A stretch of DNA of 64,000 nucleotides, taken from contig SAUG01000029.1 of assembly GCA_011316305.1 (NCBI GenBank), positions 186,001-250,000 on the forward strand. The letters run 5' to 3'. The stretch's first letter is position 1; each line of letters begins with the position of its first letter. Shown here piece by piece: positions 12,652-25,600 of the stretch. Both the position numbers and the translations under genes were made by a program. The notes below the pieces were generated by a model. It was given only the letters and a program-made list of their open reading frames with translations, was not told the origin of the DNA and did no database searches. Source of the stretch: Rusavskia elegans. Lineage: Eukaryota > Ascomycota > Lecanoromycetes > Teloschistales > Teloschistaceae.

Positions 12652-15369
12652 TTAACTAGTATTTTTAAAATCTATTAATATAGATTTAGAATATTAAAAA
12701 TATATTAATAAATCCGAAATATATAATAAAATATTTAAAATATCTATATTTTATATAAAATATATTTTTCTATTTATTATCTTTTTTAATTTTAATTCGA
12801 TAATAGATATCTTTAATATAATATTTAGAAAAGTACTTTATTCTAGATAATCGATTAAAAATTTTAAAAATAAAAAATAAAAGATAATAGTTTTTAATTA
12901 TTATTTTATTAAAATTTTTATAGTCGATAAATATATAAAAACTATTTTTTTATAATATAAAAAAAATCAGAATTTTTATAGAAAATATTAAATAATAGAT
13001 TTAGTTTTTCTTTAAAATATTATTTAAATAATTTTATAGTTTATCGAATTCGCGTTTAAATAGACTATAAATTAGACTATATAGTAGATTTTATCTCTCT
13101 AATTTAATTATATAATTAGTATTTTTAAATAGCGATAAAAAAACTACTAGATATATATTATAAACTTCGATTTTTTTATATATAAATTCCGGAATCGATA
13201 GTTCGGACTATTATATATTTTTAATATCTTTATATTTATCAGCGCTATTAGCTTCTATTTATATAGCGATATTATTATTAGATTTTATATATATAGCAGT
13301 TATTAAGATTATATATACTAATATATACTTTTCGATATATAATATATAAATAAAAACTACCGAGAAATTAATATTAAAATAGATTAACTATTTTATTTCT
13401 ATCTAGTTATTTTTTATTAGTTTATTATAGATAGAAAATCGCTATTATTTAAACTCTAAGTTTATTATTATATATATTTAATATAAAGCTGGTATATCTA
13501 GAAAAAAAATATATTTATTAATTATATTTAGAATATAAAATTATAATATATCTTTTTTCCGACGATTTTAATTATCTATTATTATTTAAATTAAGTTATA
13601 TATTTTATTATAGATAGTATACTAATTTTTTATCTATTAAAAAAAGAATTTTTCGGTTTTTAAATAGATTCTAGATTATATTAAATAATAAATAATTAGA
13701 AAATAATATTAATCTAGAAATCTAGGTCTAGAAATATTTTAATTCTACTATATCTTTTTACTAGTAACTCGATAAATACTTTTATTAGAAAACTATTTTT
13801 TATTTTATTTTATTTACTCTAAGCGGTTATTAAAATTATAACTAGTTTTTTTAGTTTTTTAACTAGTTAGTATTACTAGGATTACCTTTCGTTATATTAA
13901 TAGTAGACTTTTTAATTAACCGATTACTATTACTATAGAAATTATTAGATTTCTAATTATTTTAACTTTAGTTCTAGTTATTAGAATAACTTTTAAATTA
14001 ATAATTAATACTACTATAAGTAAAATAGATATTAGATTTATTATTATATTTATATTTTCTAGAATTATTATTACTAATATTTGGAATATTTTTTTATTAA
14101 TATTATTCCGATAATTTTATAATAGGCCTTTCTAGTTCCGGTTTTTAAATTTTCGAAAATTCTTTTTACTATATAAAAGTAGATAAAATCTATTAGTAGA
14201 AAAATTCTACTATTAATCTAGCGTCGCTTTATCTATATTTTTCTATCGAATAGCCTGAACTATCTATTTATTATAATTAAAACCTTTTAATTTTATATTT
14301 TAAATGTATATAGTATACTATAACTCCGAACGAATTTTAAAAAGAAAAAAGAAATAGTTAGACTTTTAATAATATAAGAAAATTATAGAATTTTAGAATA
14401 TTATAGTTTTTATTCTAGATTATATAAAGATATTTTATTTCAGTATTCAATAAACGAAACTTAAAATTAGTAGTAAAATTTAAAAAAGAAATCTATAAAC
14501 ATTTTCTATAATATATTATTAAAAATATCTTTATTAATAAAAAATTCTTTTTTTCTAAACTAATAGTTTAACTTTTAATTTTTAATAAAAGCCTAGATCT
14601 ATCGAATTCAATCTATATAAATAGATTAAACGTCGGATTTATAGAATTAATTTCTATAAAAATCGACCTATTTATAGTATTCTTTAAAAGTTATTTTATT
14701 ACTTTACTTTTTAGGTTCTTTAATTTTAAATTTTAATAAAGTTTATAGCGCTCGCAAAGATCAAATAGCTAGTTTAAAAAGGAATTAATTATTATCTAGA
14801 ATATAGTTCCGGTCTATTATATAGAAAGTTTTTATTTTATAGTATATTTTTAAAAGAATTTTCTTTTTTATTATTATTTAAACTTTTAAAATTTAAAACT
14901 TTTTATTTTTATTAGAGTTATTACTATTATCTCTATTGTTATCTAGATTATTACTACTATTAAATAGTCAATCGGGATTAGAATTTTTAAAAATAAAAGT
15001 TTTTAAAAAAGTATTACTATTAGACTATAACTAACTATTAGATAGTTACTATTAATAAATTTAGCCGCCGGAAATAATATAGTCTATTAATACGCTAGTA
15101 ATAAAATTTTTATAAAATTCCGATTAGATTTTTTAAATAATAAAAAATAAACTAGAATTTTTTTATCGAACGATTTTAATATAGATAGATTATATATATT
15201 AAATTAATCTATAATATCTATAATCTATAGTTTAATAGCTTTAGTACTAGTTTAGAATAATTTTATCTAAAGTTTTTTACTATCGCTATAACTACTATAA
15301 ATATAATAAAACGATATTAATATAGTTATTATATTATAGTATAAATAATATATATAGAAATAAAAATAT
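12652..15369 (-). mobile_element. Outer Gypsy-1 copy, 5' part (gag to reverse transcriptase)
   Basis: On the minus strand this continues the outer Gypsy-1 element. From 15,369 down to about 13,600 it matches the gag region of the inner copy and the fragment at 52,449-53,498. From about 13,000 to 12,652 it matches the reverse transcriptase, including the IDY(R)xxxNKIIIKNYYLL equivalent near 12,880-12,960. It stops at about 12,652, equivalent to base 7,674 of the inner copy. The integrase half of this same element resumes at 4,700 at the equivalent of 9,479. About 1.8 kb of RNase H and N-terminal integrase has therefore been lost at this junction, together with most of the inner copy's 3' LTR. 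Confidence 0.75.
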
Positions 15370-15627
15370 TTAAATAATAAATTAGAATTATTAAATAGAT
15401 ATATTTCTAGAATAATATATAATTAAAGACTAGATAAAAGATATATTATTGAACTAATTTATATTCTAGACAGACTAGGATATAGCCTAGTAATAAAGAA
15501 AAAGAAAAAGTAGAAAAGAATCGAAATCCGATACGCTAGCGACGTTCTAGCGACTAGACGATAAACCTCGTTTCTAAACGTTCTAATTATATTTCCAGAG
15601 TCTATATAACGCGTTCAACGCCTTACA
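15370..15627 (-). repeat. 5' LTR of outer Gypsy-1 copy
   Basis: In minus orientation the LTR starts at 15,627 with TGTAAGGCGTTGAACGCG, matching 4,701 of the inner copy. It runs toward gag at lower coordinates. It retains more CG-containing bases than the other copies (ACGCTAGCGACGTTCTAGCG) and is the most readable LTR copy. The lower edge is approximate. Confidence 0.7.
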
Positions 15628-15802
15628 ATTAGAAATTAGAATCGACTTTTTTTCTAGATTTTTTTAAAAGGAAATTTATATTAAAATAAAATAGAAATAT
15701 AAACTATAATAGTATAAATTTAAAATAAATATAAGTTTAAAAATTTCTATATTTATATTATCTATATATATTATTTTCTCTATAATACTAGATAGACTAG
15801 TA

Positions 15803-15962
15803 TAGACTGGCTATTTCGGTCCAAAGTAGCGACCCGACTTCGCGATAAACGTGGCTAACGGGTCAAAATTACTAGTTAAAGTTAATCTCCTTCCTAATAC
15901 GATTAGAAATTCGGGTCGATTCTTCCGATTCGGATTCGAAATCCGATAAAACGATCAGACTA
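15803..15962 (+). mobile_element. 160-bp TAGACTGG-ended short repeat, copy 1
   Basis: A 160-bp unit begins TAGACTGGCTATTTCGG and ends ACGATCAGACTA. A second copy of the same length lies at 50,816-50,975, with the shared central block CGCGATAAACGTGGCTAACG. Both keep TG and CA dinucleotides that the surrounding DNA has lost. The ends resemble those of the longer elements at 16,236, 47,650 and 53,559, so this may be an internally deleted, non-autonomous (MITE-like) member. If the outer TA pairs are the duplicated target, the terminal repeat is GACTGGCC-like. No coding capacity. Confidence 0.6.
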
Positions 15963-16235
15963 GTCGAAATTAATAATAAAAATTAGAGAGAAAAAAGATA
16001 TACTATAAAATAAAATAATATTAGATTCGAAAATAATTAAAATTTAGTTAAAAATATTAACTTTAATAAAAGTAAAGATTAAAATATAGAAAAGAAAAAA
16101 GATATAAAAAAACAGAAATAGAAATAAAAACCGAAAAAAATTAAATTATTTTTTAAATAATTAATATTTATGAAATATTTAGATATTATCTTACGTAATT
16201 TAAAAGTTAAATAATTAATCGGGGCTTAGAGCGGA

Positions 16236-16769
16236 TAGACTAGCCGTCGAGTCGGGTTTCGAACCCGAATTCGTATTCCGGATTCGAATTAAATCGGTTT
16301 CGACTTTTCTAGATATCGACTCGAGTCGATTCCGACTTTTTTAAAATACTAACCCGATTCGATTCCGGGTTAAATTCGGATTCCCGGGTTTAACTCGCTA
16401 AAACCGCTAAAGCCTAATATAAAAATATAACTTTGATATAAAAGTAATATCTATCTAATAAAAATTAATTTAATAAAAGAAAATATATTATCTATATATA
16501 TTATCTATAGAAAAAATAAATTAGTTAATAATTTATTATATTAATAATAAAATTATATTATAATAATTATAGTATTATACTATATATAGAAAGTTTAACA
16601 GGTCGGATCGAACTTTTATCGGTATTTATTTTATAATCCGATACGATTTTTGATTTTAATTTTAGAAACCGACCTATACTATTTAGCGGGTTAGATCGAA
16701 CCGACTCGCTAAAACTCGAGTCGGGTTCCCGAAGTACTAACGAGAACTCGACCCGAAGTAACCAGTCTA
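16236..16769 (-). mobile_element. 534-bp TAGACTGG-family inverted-repeat element
   Basis: It begins TAGACTAGCCGTCGAGTCGG and ends CCCGAAGTAACCAGTCTA. Each end is the reverse complement of an end of the plus-oriented element at 47,650-48,082, so this copy is in the opposite orientation. It contains CGGGTTTCGAACCCG-like palindromic blocks and is richer in C+G than its surroundings. No reading frame. It directly precedes a Gypsy gag fragment and may have inserted into or beside that element. Classification to a transposon superfamily is not possible from the sequence alone. Confidence 0.6.
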
Positions 16770-16869
16770 AAGGCGGAATTCCAACGAGCTTCGAACAATC
16801 GAGTAACCGAATTAGGCTGAGTAAACGAAGCTTACGAAGGCTATTTCGGAATCGAGATAGCGACGGACT

Positions 16870-17412
16870 CGTCTAATTATAGAAATTAAAGAAACCTTTA
16901 GAGATAATAATAAAAATAAAGTAATAGTAAAGAAACTAATAGTTTTAAGATAGTAGAAGTCGGTAGCTATCTATACTATTTAGTATAGGATATTAGTTTA
17001 TAAAATAGATTAGAAAAAACTAGTTTTAAAAGCCTATTTCTTCAAAGGATTTAATAATAGAATTAAAGAAACTATAATAGTAATCGAAAAATTAAATTTA
17101 CTAGCGGATCTAATTAAACTAGCGATAAAAATCGATACTAGATAGTACGAATAATATATTAATAAATAGATATTTAATAAAATAGAATCTGTTAAAAGGT
17201 AGTCTAAAGAAAATCTAATAGAATTCGATACTATCGAAACTAAAAAATTACGAACTAAAGCTTATTATTTATATAGAAAAATAAAATACTTTAAAAGAAA
17301 TTATCTATCAAAGAAAGTATTAGAAGTAATTAAATACTAGTTTAAAATAATAGAAGAATTATCCGGGAAAAAAACTAAAGAATATATAATTAAAAATATC
17401 AGCGGATTCTAA
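16870..17412 (+). pseudogene. Gypsy gag fragment with CCHC zinc knuckle
   Basis: One plus frame reads KAYFFKGFNNRIKETI from about 17,025, then LADLIKLAIKIDTRQYE, counting RIP-type TAG as glutamine. This is typical of the Ty3/Gypsy capsid C-terminal domain. Around 17,255-17,310 AYYLYRKIKYFKRNYL has tyrosines at each position of a C-X2-C-X4-H-X4-C zinc knuckle (TGT/TGC to TAT and CAT/CAC to TAT/TAC are RIP changes). The frame ends at 17,410 with TAA. Neither protease nor reverse transcriptase follows in recognisable form, so this is a gag-only fragment, not obviously of the Gypsy-1 family. Confidence 0.7.
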
Positions 17413-18459
17413 AGTGGATTAGGAATTGAAAGTTGGCTATCAGCCGCTACCGCGGCTAATAGCTATCGTTTATCTATTTTAGCTATATATCTACCTTTAG
17501 CTATCTATATATTTTATACTAACGATTTAATATTATTAACTCTATTAAACTACCGGTAGTATCTATACTAGGACCTATAATAGGAAAAAGGATTTTATAT
17601 AATATATAGATAATTTACGTATACTAAAAACTTTCCGATTTATTAATAATTTACCTTAATAACTTATATAACTATTCGAAACTATCTTTTATATAGATTA
17701 GTATTTTTCTTCGATAGTATCTACGGTAGCAGCTTTACTATCGATTTATTAAATAAGCTTTTATAGTTATTTTCTAATATCTATAATAGTATCCTTTATA
17801 GCCTTTACTTTAATATAACTACCTACTTCCTCTACGTTCTTCTAGTATATAAGAGATCCTTTTATATTTACTAGCTACTCCTAGTATTTACGTATTAACG
17901 ATATAAATACTTAACCTATAGTATAATTACTTATTTTTTACTACTAAGTCTAAAATTTAATATAGGTTCTATTTTCGTAATAGAAGTATTATAGGCTTTC
18001 TATCGGTTATTTAACGGATAGAGTCCTCCGATCGCTAGTAAATAGTAAAAGTAATATAGATTAAATTTATTTTATTACTTTATATTTCTCGTATATTTAA
18101 TTCTATAGTCGTCGACGTATATAGTATTTTCTATAGCGGATATAAAATACTACTAGCGGTTATAAATATTAGCTCTATAGAAAATAAAGCTATTAAATTA
18201 AAATTCGTAATACTATATATTAATATAGCTAATAATTTTCTTTTTTTCCTTTTATCGATATTTATTAATACCCTTTTATATTAATTATAGTAGTATCTAT
18301 ACTATCTATAAAAAAATACTATAAGATACCGGAATAATTTTATTTAAATCCTATACGGGTTAGATCGCGTTTATTTTATTTTTATTAGATTTTAGTAAAT
18401 AACCTAATACTAAAGATCGCTTTACCTTTAATCTTTAAATATTTCTTACTTTCTTTCGA
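17413..18459. other. Unassigned RIP-mutated stretch
   Basis: No family recognised. A GC-richer patch with near-palindromic GGCTATCAGCCGCTACCGCGG lies at its start (about 17,435). The rest is pyrimidine-rich on the plus strand and could be the 5' untranslated part of the duplicated element that begins by 18,460. No tandem repeat, tRNA or splice-organised gene was seen. Confidence 0.35.
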
Positions 18460-21400
18460 TTTTTATCTAATTCTAACTATAACCTACCTATAATCTACTA
18501 ACTATCTAAATTAATTAGCTATATCTAATACTCCGGTGTAATCTCTAACTAAATTTAAAGTTTAGTCGGATATTAACTTTATTAACTATAATTACGAAAA
18601 ATTAAAGAAGAATACTATAATCGTTTACTAGTCTATTAACTTTATAAAAAATATCTAGAATATAGCTCGTCCTGTTTTTATCGAGTATATTAAACGGTAT
18701 AACCTTAAAACTCTCGATATTACTAAAAATAAAAAAACTAGCGTTCTTTAATAGGACCGTTTCGTATCTAGTTTAATCTTAGAATTATTTATAAATCCGG
18801 ATAAAATCTTTTATTTATATTTTACTAATACTTTTAGTATTATCCTCCGCTTTTTAATTAATAATATTTCCGTTCTGAAAGCCGTTAAATAAGAGTATAA
18901 AGATAGTTCGACAGCGCGCGGTCCTTTTATATTACTTACTAAAACTCTAGAAGCCGATAATAATCTACTAATATCTATTAGCCTTTTTTCTTCGATATAT
19001 AATTCTATATAGTCTATCTAGCTATACCGTATTAATTCTAAAGGCTTTATCTACTCCTATTATTATTTCTTTCTATATAACTTTCGTTTATTTACTTTTA
19101 ATTTAATTTACTAGACTTTCGCGAGCGATAGGATATAGATAGAAAAGAAAACTATTATTTAGGTAGCGTCTAGTAGTTATAGTAGTAATCTCGATATTAA
19201 TACTATAGTTTTAAATATTACGCTCGATCTTATTTATAATAGATTTTCTACTATTATTCTAGAAGTTATCGGGTAAAATATAGAATCGGTTAGAAATAAT
19301 ATTAATTATTTTTTTATTTCTAGCCGAATACTAGCTAAATAGTATAAATAGAGATTTATAAAAATATAGATTTCCTTTACTATTAGAATTTCTTAGTCCT
19401 ATTATAACTGTTTATCTAGCGCTAAAGATATTTATTACCCCGATATATATTAACTAGACTTTTACTAATAATATCTTCTTTCTAGTATAATCGGATTTAG
19501 AAACCGATAATAAAGTTATATTTAAATTTCCGAAATAACCGCGCTATATTCTATAACTCGATTTCTTTTCTATCTTTCTATATCTATTAGATAAAAATTC
19601 TTTAGTTATAAATCGCGTCGATAATATTTAATTTTATATCGATTTTACGATAGATTAGCTATAAGAAAAAAATCTAATATAGATTTTTCCGAAAACGGTA
19701 GATCTACCGAATTAGCTATAAAAGCCTAGTAGTATTCTAGTTTAAAGACTAATAAACGCAGCCGCGGCTGCTCTTATAAGTAAAGGGGAATCAAATATAG
19801 GAAATAATTTAGAGGTACTATAAATATATACTTTTTAACTAGTTTTATCTAAACTAATTATAGATACTAGTATCTTCGAGGTATTTAATTCGAAGCTTTA
19901 TATCTAATTAGATATTAACGAATCTTTTTTCCGTAAAGTAATAGAATTCGCCCTTTTTAAATATAAGGACTATATCTATAAAGTTAAGATATCTATTAAA
20001 AGCCTTAAACGTAATTTATTTAAATACTAATTAGTAGCTATATTTTAATATATTATTTATAGAAAATTCTAGTATTTAAAAGGAACTATTAGTAATAATA
20101 TAGAATTTAGAAAAATATAATTAGCTTCTATTCTACTTTAATTCTTTAGTCCGTTATAGTAATATATTAATAGTACTAGATTAGTACTATATACTTTCGA
20201 ATTTTTTTCGAAGTAGTATTAAATATCGTATAGACGCGCTATAATTCGTACTTTAAGGATCTAACTAGTATATAATACTATTATCTTCCTTTTTCTATAG
20301 TAGATAATCTCTAACCTTCGAATATCTATTACCCTAGCTAGTATTTATATACTATCTAATACCTTTATATTAAATTATCGATTATATATTACTACGATTT
20401 ATAGCTTTAATAAAGTTTATATTTTATTGTTATTTTTTCTTTTACTATTAAATTTTAGACCCGTAAATTTAAATAAGTCTTCGGCGGTGAATCGATATAC
20501 TCGATTTTATTTAAAATTAAATATTTAAGTATCCTAAAATTTTATAGAAAGGAGTTTATATAGATAGATAATTTCTTCGATAATATTATAGTTAATAAAT
20601 AGTAGACGCCTAAGGCTTCGTCGTATAGTAAGATTATTTTAACTACTAACTACCTAGTAATCTATAGTAAGATCTTTAAATAGAATAAAAACTACTACTA
20701 GACCGATAAAAATAGAAAAGAGTATATAAAGTACCTAGATAGTTTTTACTAGATATTAGTAATAGTCGATAAAATTTATAAAATCAGAGGCGAAAAAAAT
20801 CTTTTAATAATTAGTAATCTTATATTACTTAAATAAAGTTTCTATAATAGTCTAGGCCGTAAAGCTCTATAATATCTTTTATACCCCGAGTTTCTATATA
20901 TCGAAATATAGTTTATTTTAGATACTTTATAGAAAAAGAATTTCGATAACCTAGTAATAATACTAGCGCTACTATAGTAGCCTAGCTGGAATAGTTTATA
21001 GTCCTAATACTATATATTTATAGAAGTAAATATTATTAAAATAGCCGATAGATATAATAAGTTGGTTAAAATAATATAAAAGGGAAAGGAAGCCTCCGAT
21101 AGAACCAAAGCTCGAAAGTATATCTTTATAATTAACGAGCTGTACCCTAAATTTATTATTCGCCGTAACTATTTATCTATTATTAATAGATATAAATATA
21201 TTTTTATACCCCCTTTAAATATCTACTAGCGATTATTTAATATTCCGCTATAATTCCAGAAAGCTATTAGTACGTATTATACTACCCGCGCGATATATAA
21301 AAAGGAATTATACCGGAAAGCTATAAAAGTTTAGAAATAGATAAAAAATCGAAGCCGAATATTCTAAAGCTAATTCCTTCTAATAACGCCGGCCGAATAA

Positions 21401-22120
21401 CTAAATCCAGTTAAATACTCCGAATCTTTACGATATTTCCTATATTTATTAACTATATATACGATAAGAATAGTAATAAAATAAATAATCTATTTATAGC
21501 CGCTAATCTATCTAATTATATAGAACTTTAGGAAGAAATTATAGATAAAGTACTAGCGAGCTTTCCGAAATTCTAAACTATTTTTATTCTAGTAAAAAGC
21601 TAACCCCCGCCGATTCTACCGCTAGACGAAAACGGATAGTTACCGGTAATAATATATAAGGATACTAAATTTCTAGTAGTATTTATATATCCGTTTATAG
21701 TTTAGTTTATTAATAGAATAAATCGTTATAGCTATTTTTTTATATTCTTCTATATTTTTCTCTCCGTATTATTCTAGTAAGATCTATTATTAATTAAAAT
21801 CTAGAATTTATAATAAGCCGGTAAATATACTATTTATATTTTTTTAAATATTATATTCTATTAGCGGGATCGAATAGAAGCCGCTTTTTAAAAAAATAAA
21901 GAGATTATAGCTATATATATAAACTACCTATCCGTAATAATAAAAAGAAGCAGATTATTATTACTAGCTCGAGTATTATTAGAATAGTATTAATATTTTA
22001 TCGGGCTAATTTTTTTATTAAAATAGATTCCGATTTCCTAGATAGTACGGATAAATAGGTTATTAATCGAATTTAATAGTACAGCTAATAATATATTTAT
22101 TATATATAGCGATTTATTAC
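18460..22120 (+). mobile_element. Unrecognised duplicated coding element, copy A
   Basis: This 3.7-kb stretch is repeated in the same direction at 22,700-26,310 (offset about 4.2 kb; examples TAATAGGACCG at 18,750 and 22,990, and AAAAGGAATTATACCGGAA at 21,300 and 25,519). In at least 18,610-19,400 one plus frame is open apart from TAG and a few TAA codons, as expected when CAG, TGG and CAA are hit by RIP. It reads for instance TNTFSIILRFLINNISVLK near 18,830. The original was therefore a long protein gene of an element with at least two copies. I do not recognise the protein; a transposase or helicase-like protein of a fungal mobile element would fit but is not shown. Confidence 0.5.
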
Positions 22121-22699
22121 CGCCGATAATTTTAAAGAAATAATTATTAAATAACGATAGAAAATTCGAAAAGAGATTATAAATAAAGTATATACTTTAC
22201 CGGCCGATTATAATATTTCTAAAAAGGATAAAAATAGTAATAACGAAATTTTAGTCTAAAATATTTATTAGGTAATATATTTATAGTAGTAGCTATATCG
22301 GCCGTTTATCGAGGTATTAAAATTATTAAAAAGTATATTTTATAGAAAATTTCTAAACCTATTATTAATCTTTTCTATTATAATTTTAATATTAAATATA
22401 GAGATTTAACTATACTCCCGAGTTTATACTATAAAAGCTATAAATATAGAATATTACCTTTATAAATACCTATAGTAGAAGCTATATAAATAAATCTAAA
22501 ATACTCGGAATAGATAGTATAGTAATATAATATAGATTCCGTAGTACTACTATAGTATCTATAGAAGTAAATAGTATAGTATATATAGTAGATACTACGT
22601 ACGGACTATAGAAACGCGCTAGTTAAAAAAGGCTAGACTATTATATACTTTAAGGTTAGAAAACCTTTAAATATTAATTAATCCTTTATATTTTCGAAT
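22121..22699. other. Spacer between the two direct copies
   Basis: This holds the end of copy A's reading frame or its 3' region, then a TAG/TAT-rich low-complexity tract (about 22,500-22,600) that looks like RIP-mutated glutamine- or serine-type codon repeats. A GGCTAGACTATT block at 22,631-22,642 resembles the GGCCAGACTATTTAT end seen at 50,966 and 51,935. That suggests a TAGACTGG-family end here, but no partner end was found. Confidence 0.35.
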
Positions 22700-25600
22700 A
22701 TTCGACTTTTTATTAACTTTTATTATAATCTATATCTAATCCGCTAGCTATTTTAATTAACTAGCTATATTAAATATTCCGGTAAAATATCTTACTTAAT
22801 TCGAAGTTTAACTATAAATCGATTTCGTTAACTATAATTATAGCGAGTTAAAAAAGAATACTACGGTCGTTCGCCAGTCTATTAGTTATATAGGAACTGT
22901 TTGGTTTATAGCTTGTCCTATTTTTATTAATTTTATTAAGTAGTATAATCTAGAAACGCTAGATACTATAAAGAATAAAAAGACTATAATATTTTAATAG
23001 GACCGCTTTATTATTAGACTAATTTTATAATCTTTTATTAATTCTAACTAAATTTCTAAATTATATTTTAGTAATACTTTTAGTATTATCCTCTGTTTTC
23101 TAATCGATAATATTTCTAAATTTAAAGCCGTTAAAACCTAGTATAAAGATAGTAGTTTTTTAACTTTATCTACTAAAATTCCAGGAGCCGATAATAATCT
23201 ACCGATATCTATTAGTTTATTTCCTTCGATCTATTATTTTATATAGTCTATCTAGCTATACTATATTAATTCTAAAGGTTTTATCTACTTCTAGCTTTAT
23301 TATTTTCTATAAAATTTCCTTTTTTTTATTTTTAATCTAATTCGCTAGACTTTCGTAATCGATAGAATATAGAAAGAAGAGGAAACTATTATCTAGACAG
23401 TATCTAGTAGCTACTTCGATACTAAAACCGTAGTTTTAAATTTTAAACTCGACTTTATTTAGAATAAATCTTCTATTATTATTCTAGAGTTTATTAAATT
23501 AAAGATATACTCGATTAAAAGTAATATTAACTACTTTTCTATTCTAACTAGTATTAGCTAATTAGTATAAATAGAAGACTATAAAAAAACGGAGTTTTTC
23601 TATTTCTAGAAATTTTTAGTCCCGTTATAATTTTCTAGCCGGCGCCGAAAATATTTATTATCTCGATATATAGAAAATAGGGTTTCGTTAATAATATTCT
23701 TTTTTTAATATAATCGGATTTAGAAACCGATAATATAACTCTATTCGAATTATCGAAATAATAGTATTATATTTTATAACTCGACTTTTTTTCTATCTTT
23801 CTATATCTATGAGACGTATATCCTTTAGTTATAAATCGCGTCGATAATACCTAATCTAATAGCGACCTTATAATAGTTTAGCCTAGTAAAGAACCTCTAG
23901 TATAAATTCTTCCGAAAATATTAGAATTACCGAACTAGCCTTAAAAGCTAAATAATATTCTAGAATAAAGACTATTAAATAAAGCCGTAGCCGCTTTTAT
24001 AAATAAAAAGGATCTAGCTAATAGAAATAAATTCGAAGTACTATAAATATATATCTATTTACTAGCTATATTTAAATGAATTATATATACTAGTATCTTT
24101 AAAGCGTTCGATTCCAAGCTCTATATATAACTAGGCGTTAACGAATATCTTTTCTATAAAGTTATAGAATCGTCCTTTTATAATATAAAAAATACGGATA
24201 TAAAATTACTATTTCTATTAAAAGTCTAAAATATAATATACTAGAATACTAATTAGTAGTTACCTTTTAGTATATTATCTATAGAAAGCTTAAATATTTA
24301 AGAAAAGCTATTAGTAATAATATAGGATTCGGTAAAATATAACTGACCTTTATTTTATTTTAATTTTTTTATCTAGGATAATAATATACTAATAGTACTA
24401 GACCGGCAGTATATATCTCCGAACTTTTTTTAAAGTAGTATTAAACCTAGCTTAGTCGAATTATAACTCGTTTCTCTATAATCTAACTAATAAATATTAT
24501 TATTATTTCCTTTTTTCTATAATAGATAACTTATAACCTTCGAATATATATTACTCTAGCTAGTATCTATTCTCTTTCTAATATTTCTATATTAAGTTAT
24601 TAATTACGCGTCGCTACGATTTATAGCTTTAGCGAGGCTTATATTTTATTATTATCTCTCTTTTTATTATTAGATTTTAGATCTATAAATTTAAATAGGT
24701 CTTTAGCGGTAAACTCGTATATAAAATCTTATTTAAAGTTAAATAGTCGGCTATTAAAAGAACTATCGGAAATAATTTTATATAGTCGGATAATTCGCTC
24801 GACGATATTATAATTAATAAAAATTAGATGTTAATAGTTAGATCGAGTTCCGAGATTATTTTAACTACTAATAATTTATTAACTAATAGTAAGATTTTTA
24901 AATAGAATAAAGACTATTATTAGGAAGATAAAAATAGGGAAATATAAATAAACCGTATTAATATAGTATATAAGGTATCTATAATAGTAGATAAAGTTTA
25001 TAAAATCAAAAGTAAATCTAATTTTCTAATAGCCGGCGATTTTATATAGTTTAAATAAAGTTTTTAAAAAGGTCTAGACCGTACGATTCTAAAATATCTA
25101 TTATACTTTCTATTTCTATTTATCTAAAAGTAGTTTATTTTATAGACTTTATAAAAAAAGAATTTTAATAATCTTTTAATAGTATTAGCGTTACTATAGT
25201 AGTCTAGTAGAGATAGCTTATACTCTTAATACTATATACTAAAAGTAGTAAAAGTTTTTAAATTAGCTATATGCTATAATAAATTAATTAAAGCTATATA
25301 AAAAGAGTAAAAGGCTTTTAATATTTCTAATATTCGCTAGTATATAGCTAGAATCGCCGAGTTCTATTCTAAACTTATTATCTACCGCGACTATATATCT
25401 ACTATCGACAGGTATTAATATATTTCTATACCCCTTTTAAATATTTCCTAGTAACTATTTAAAACTATAATTTAATATAAAACTGCTATCTAGGTATATT
25501 ATATAACCCGCGCGATTTATAAAAAGGAATTATACCGGAAGAAATCGAAGCTAAATACTTTTAATTCTATTTCTTCTAATAACGCTTCCCGAAAGACCGA

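Noticed and set aside
15628..15802. Second LTR or primer-binding site after the Gypsy-1 LTR
   Set aside because: No similarity to the LTR family continues beyond 15,627 and no primer-binding site can be recognised after RIP.
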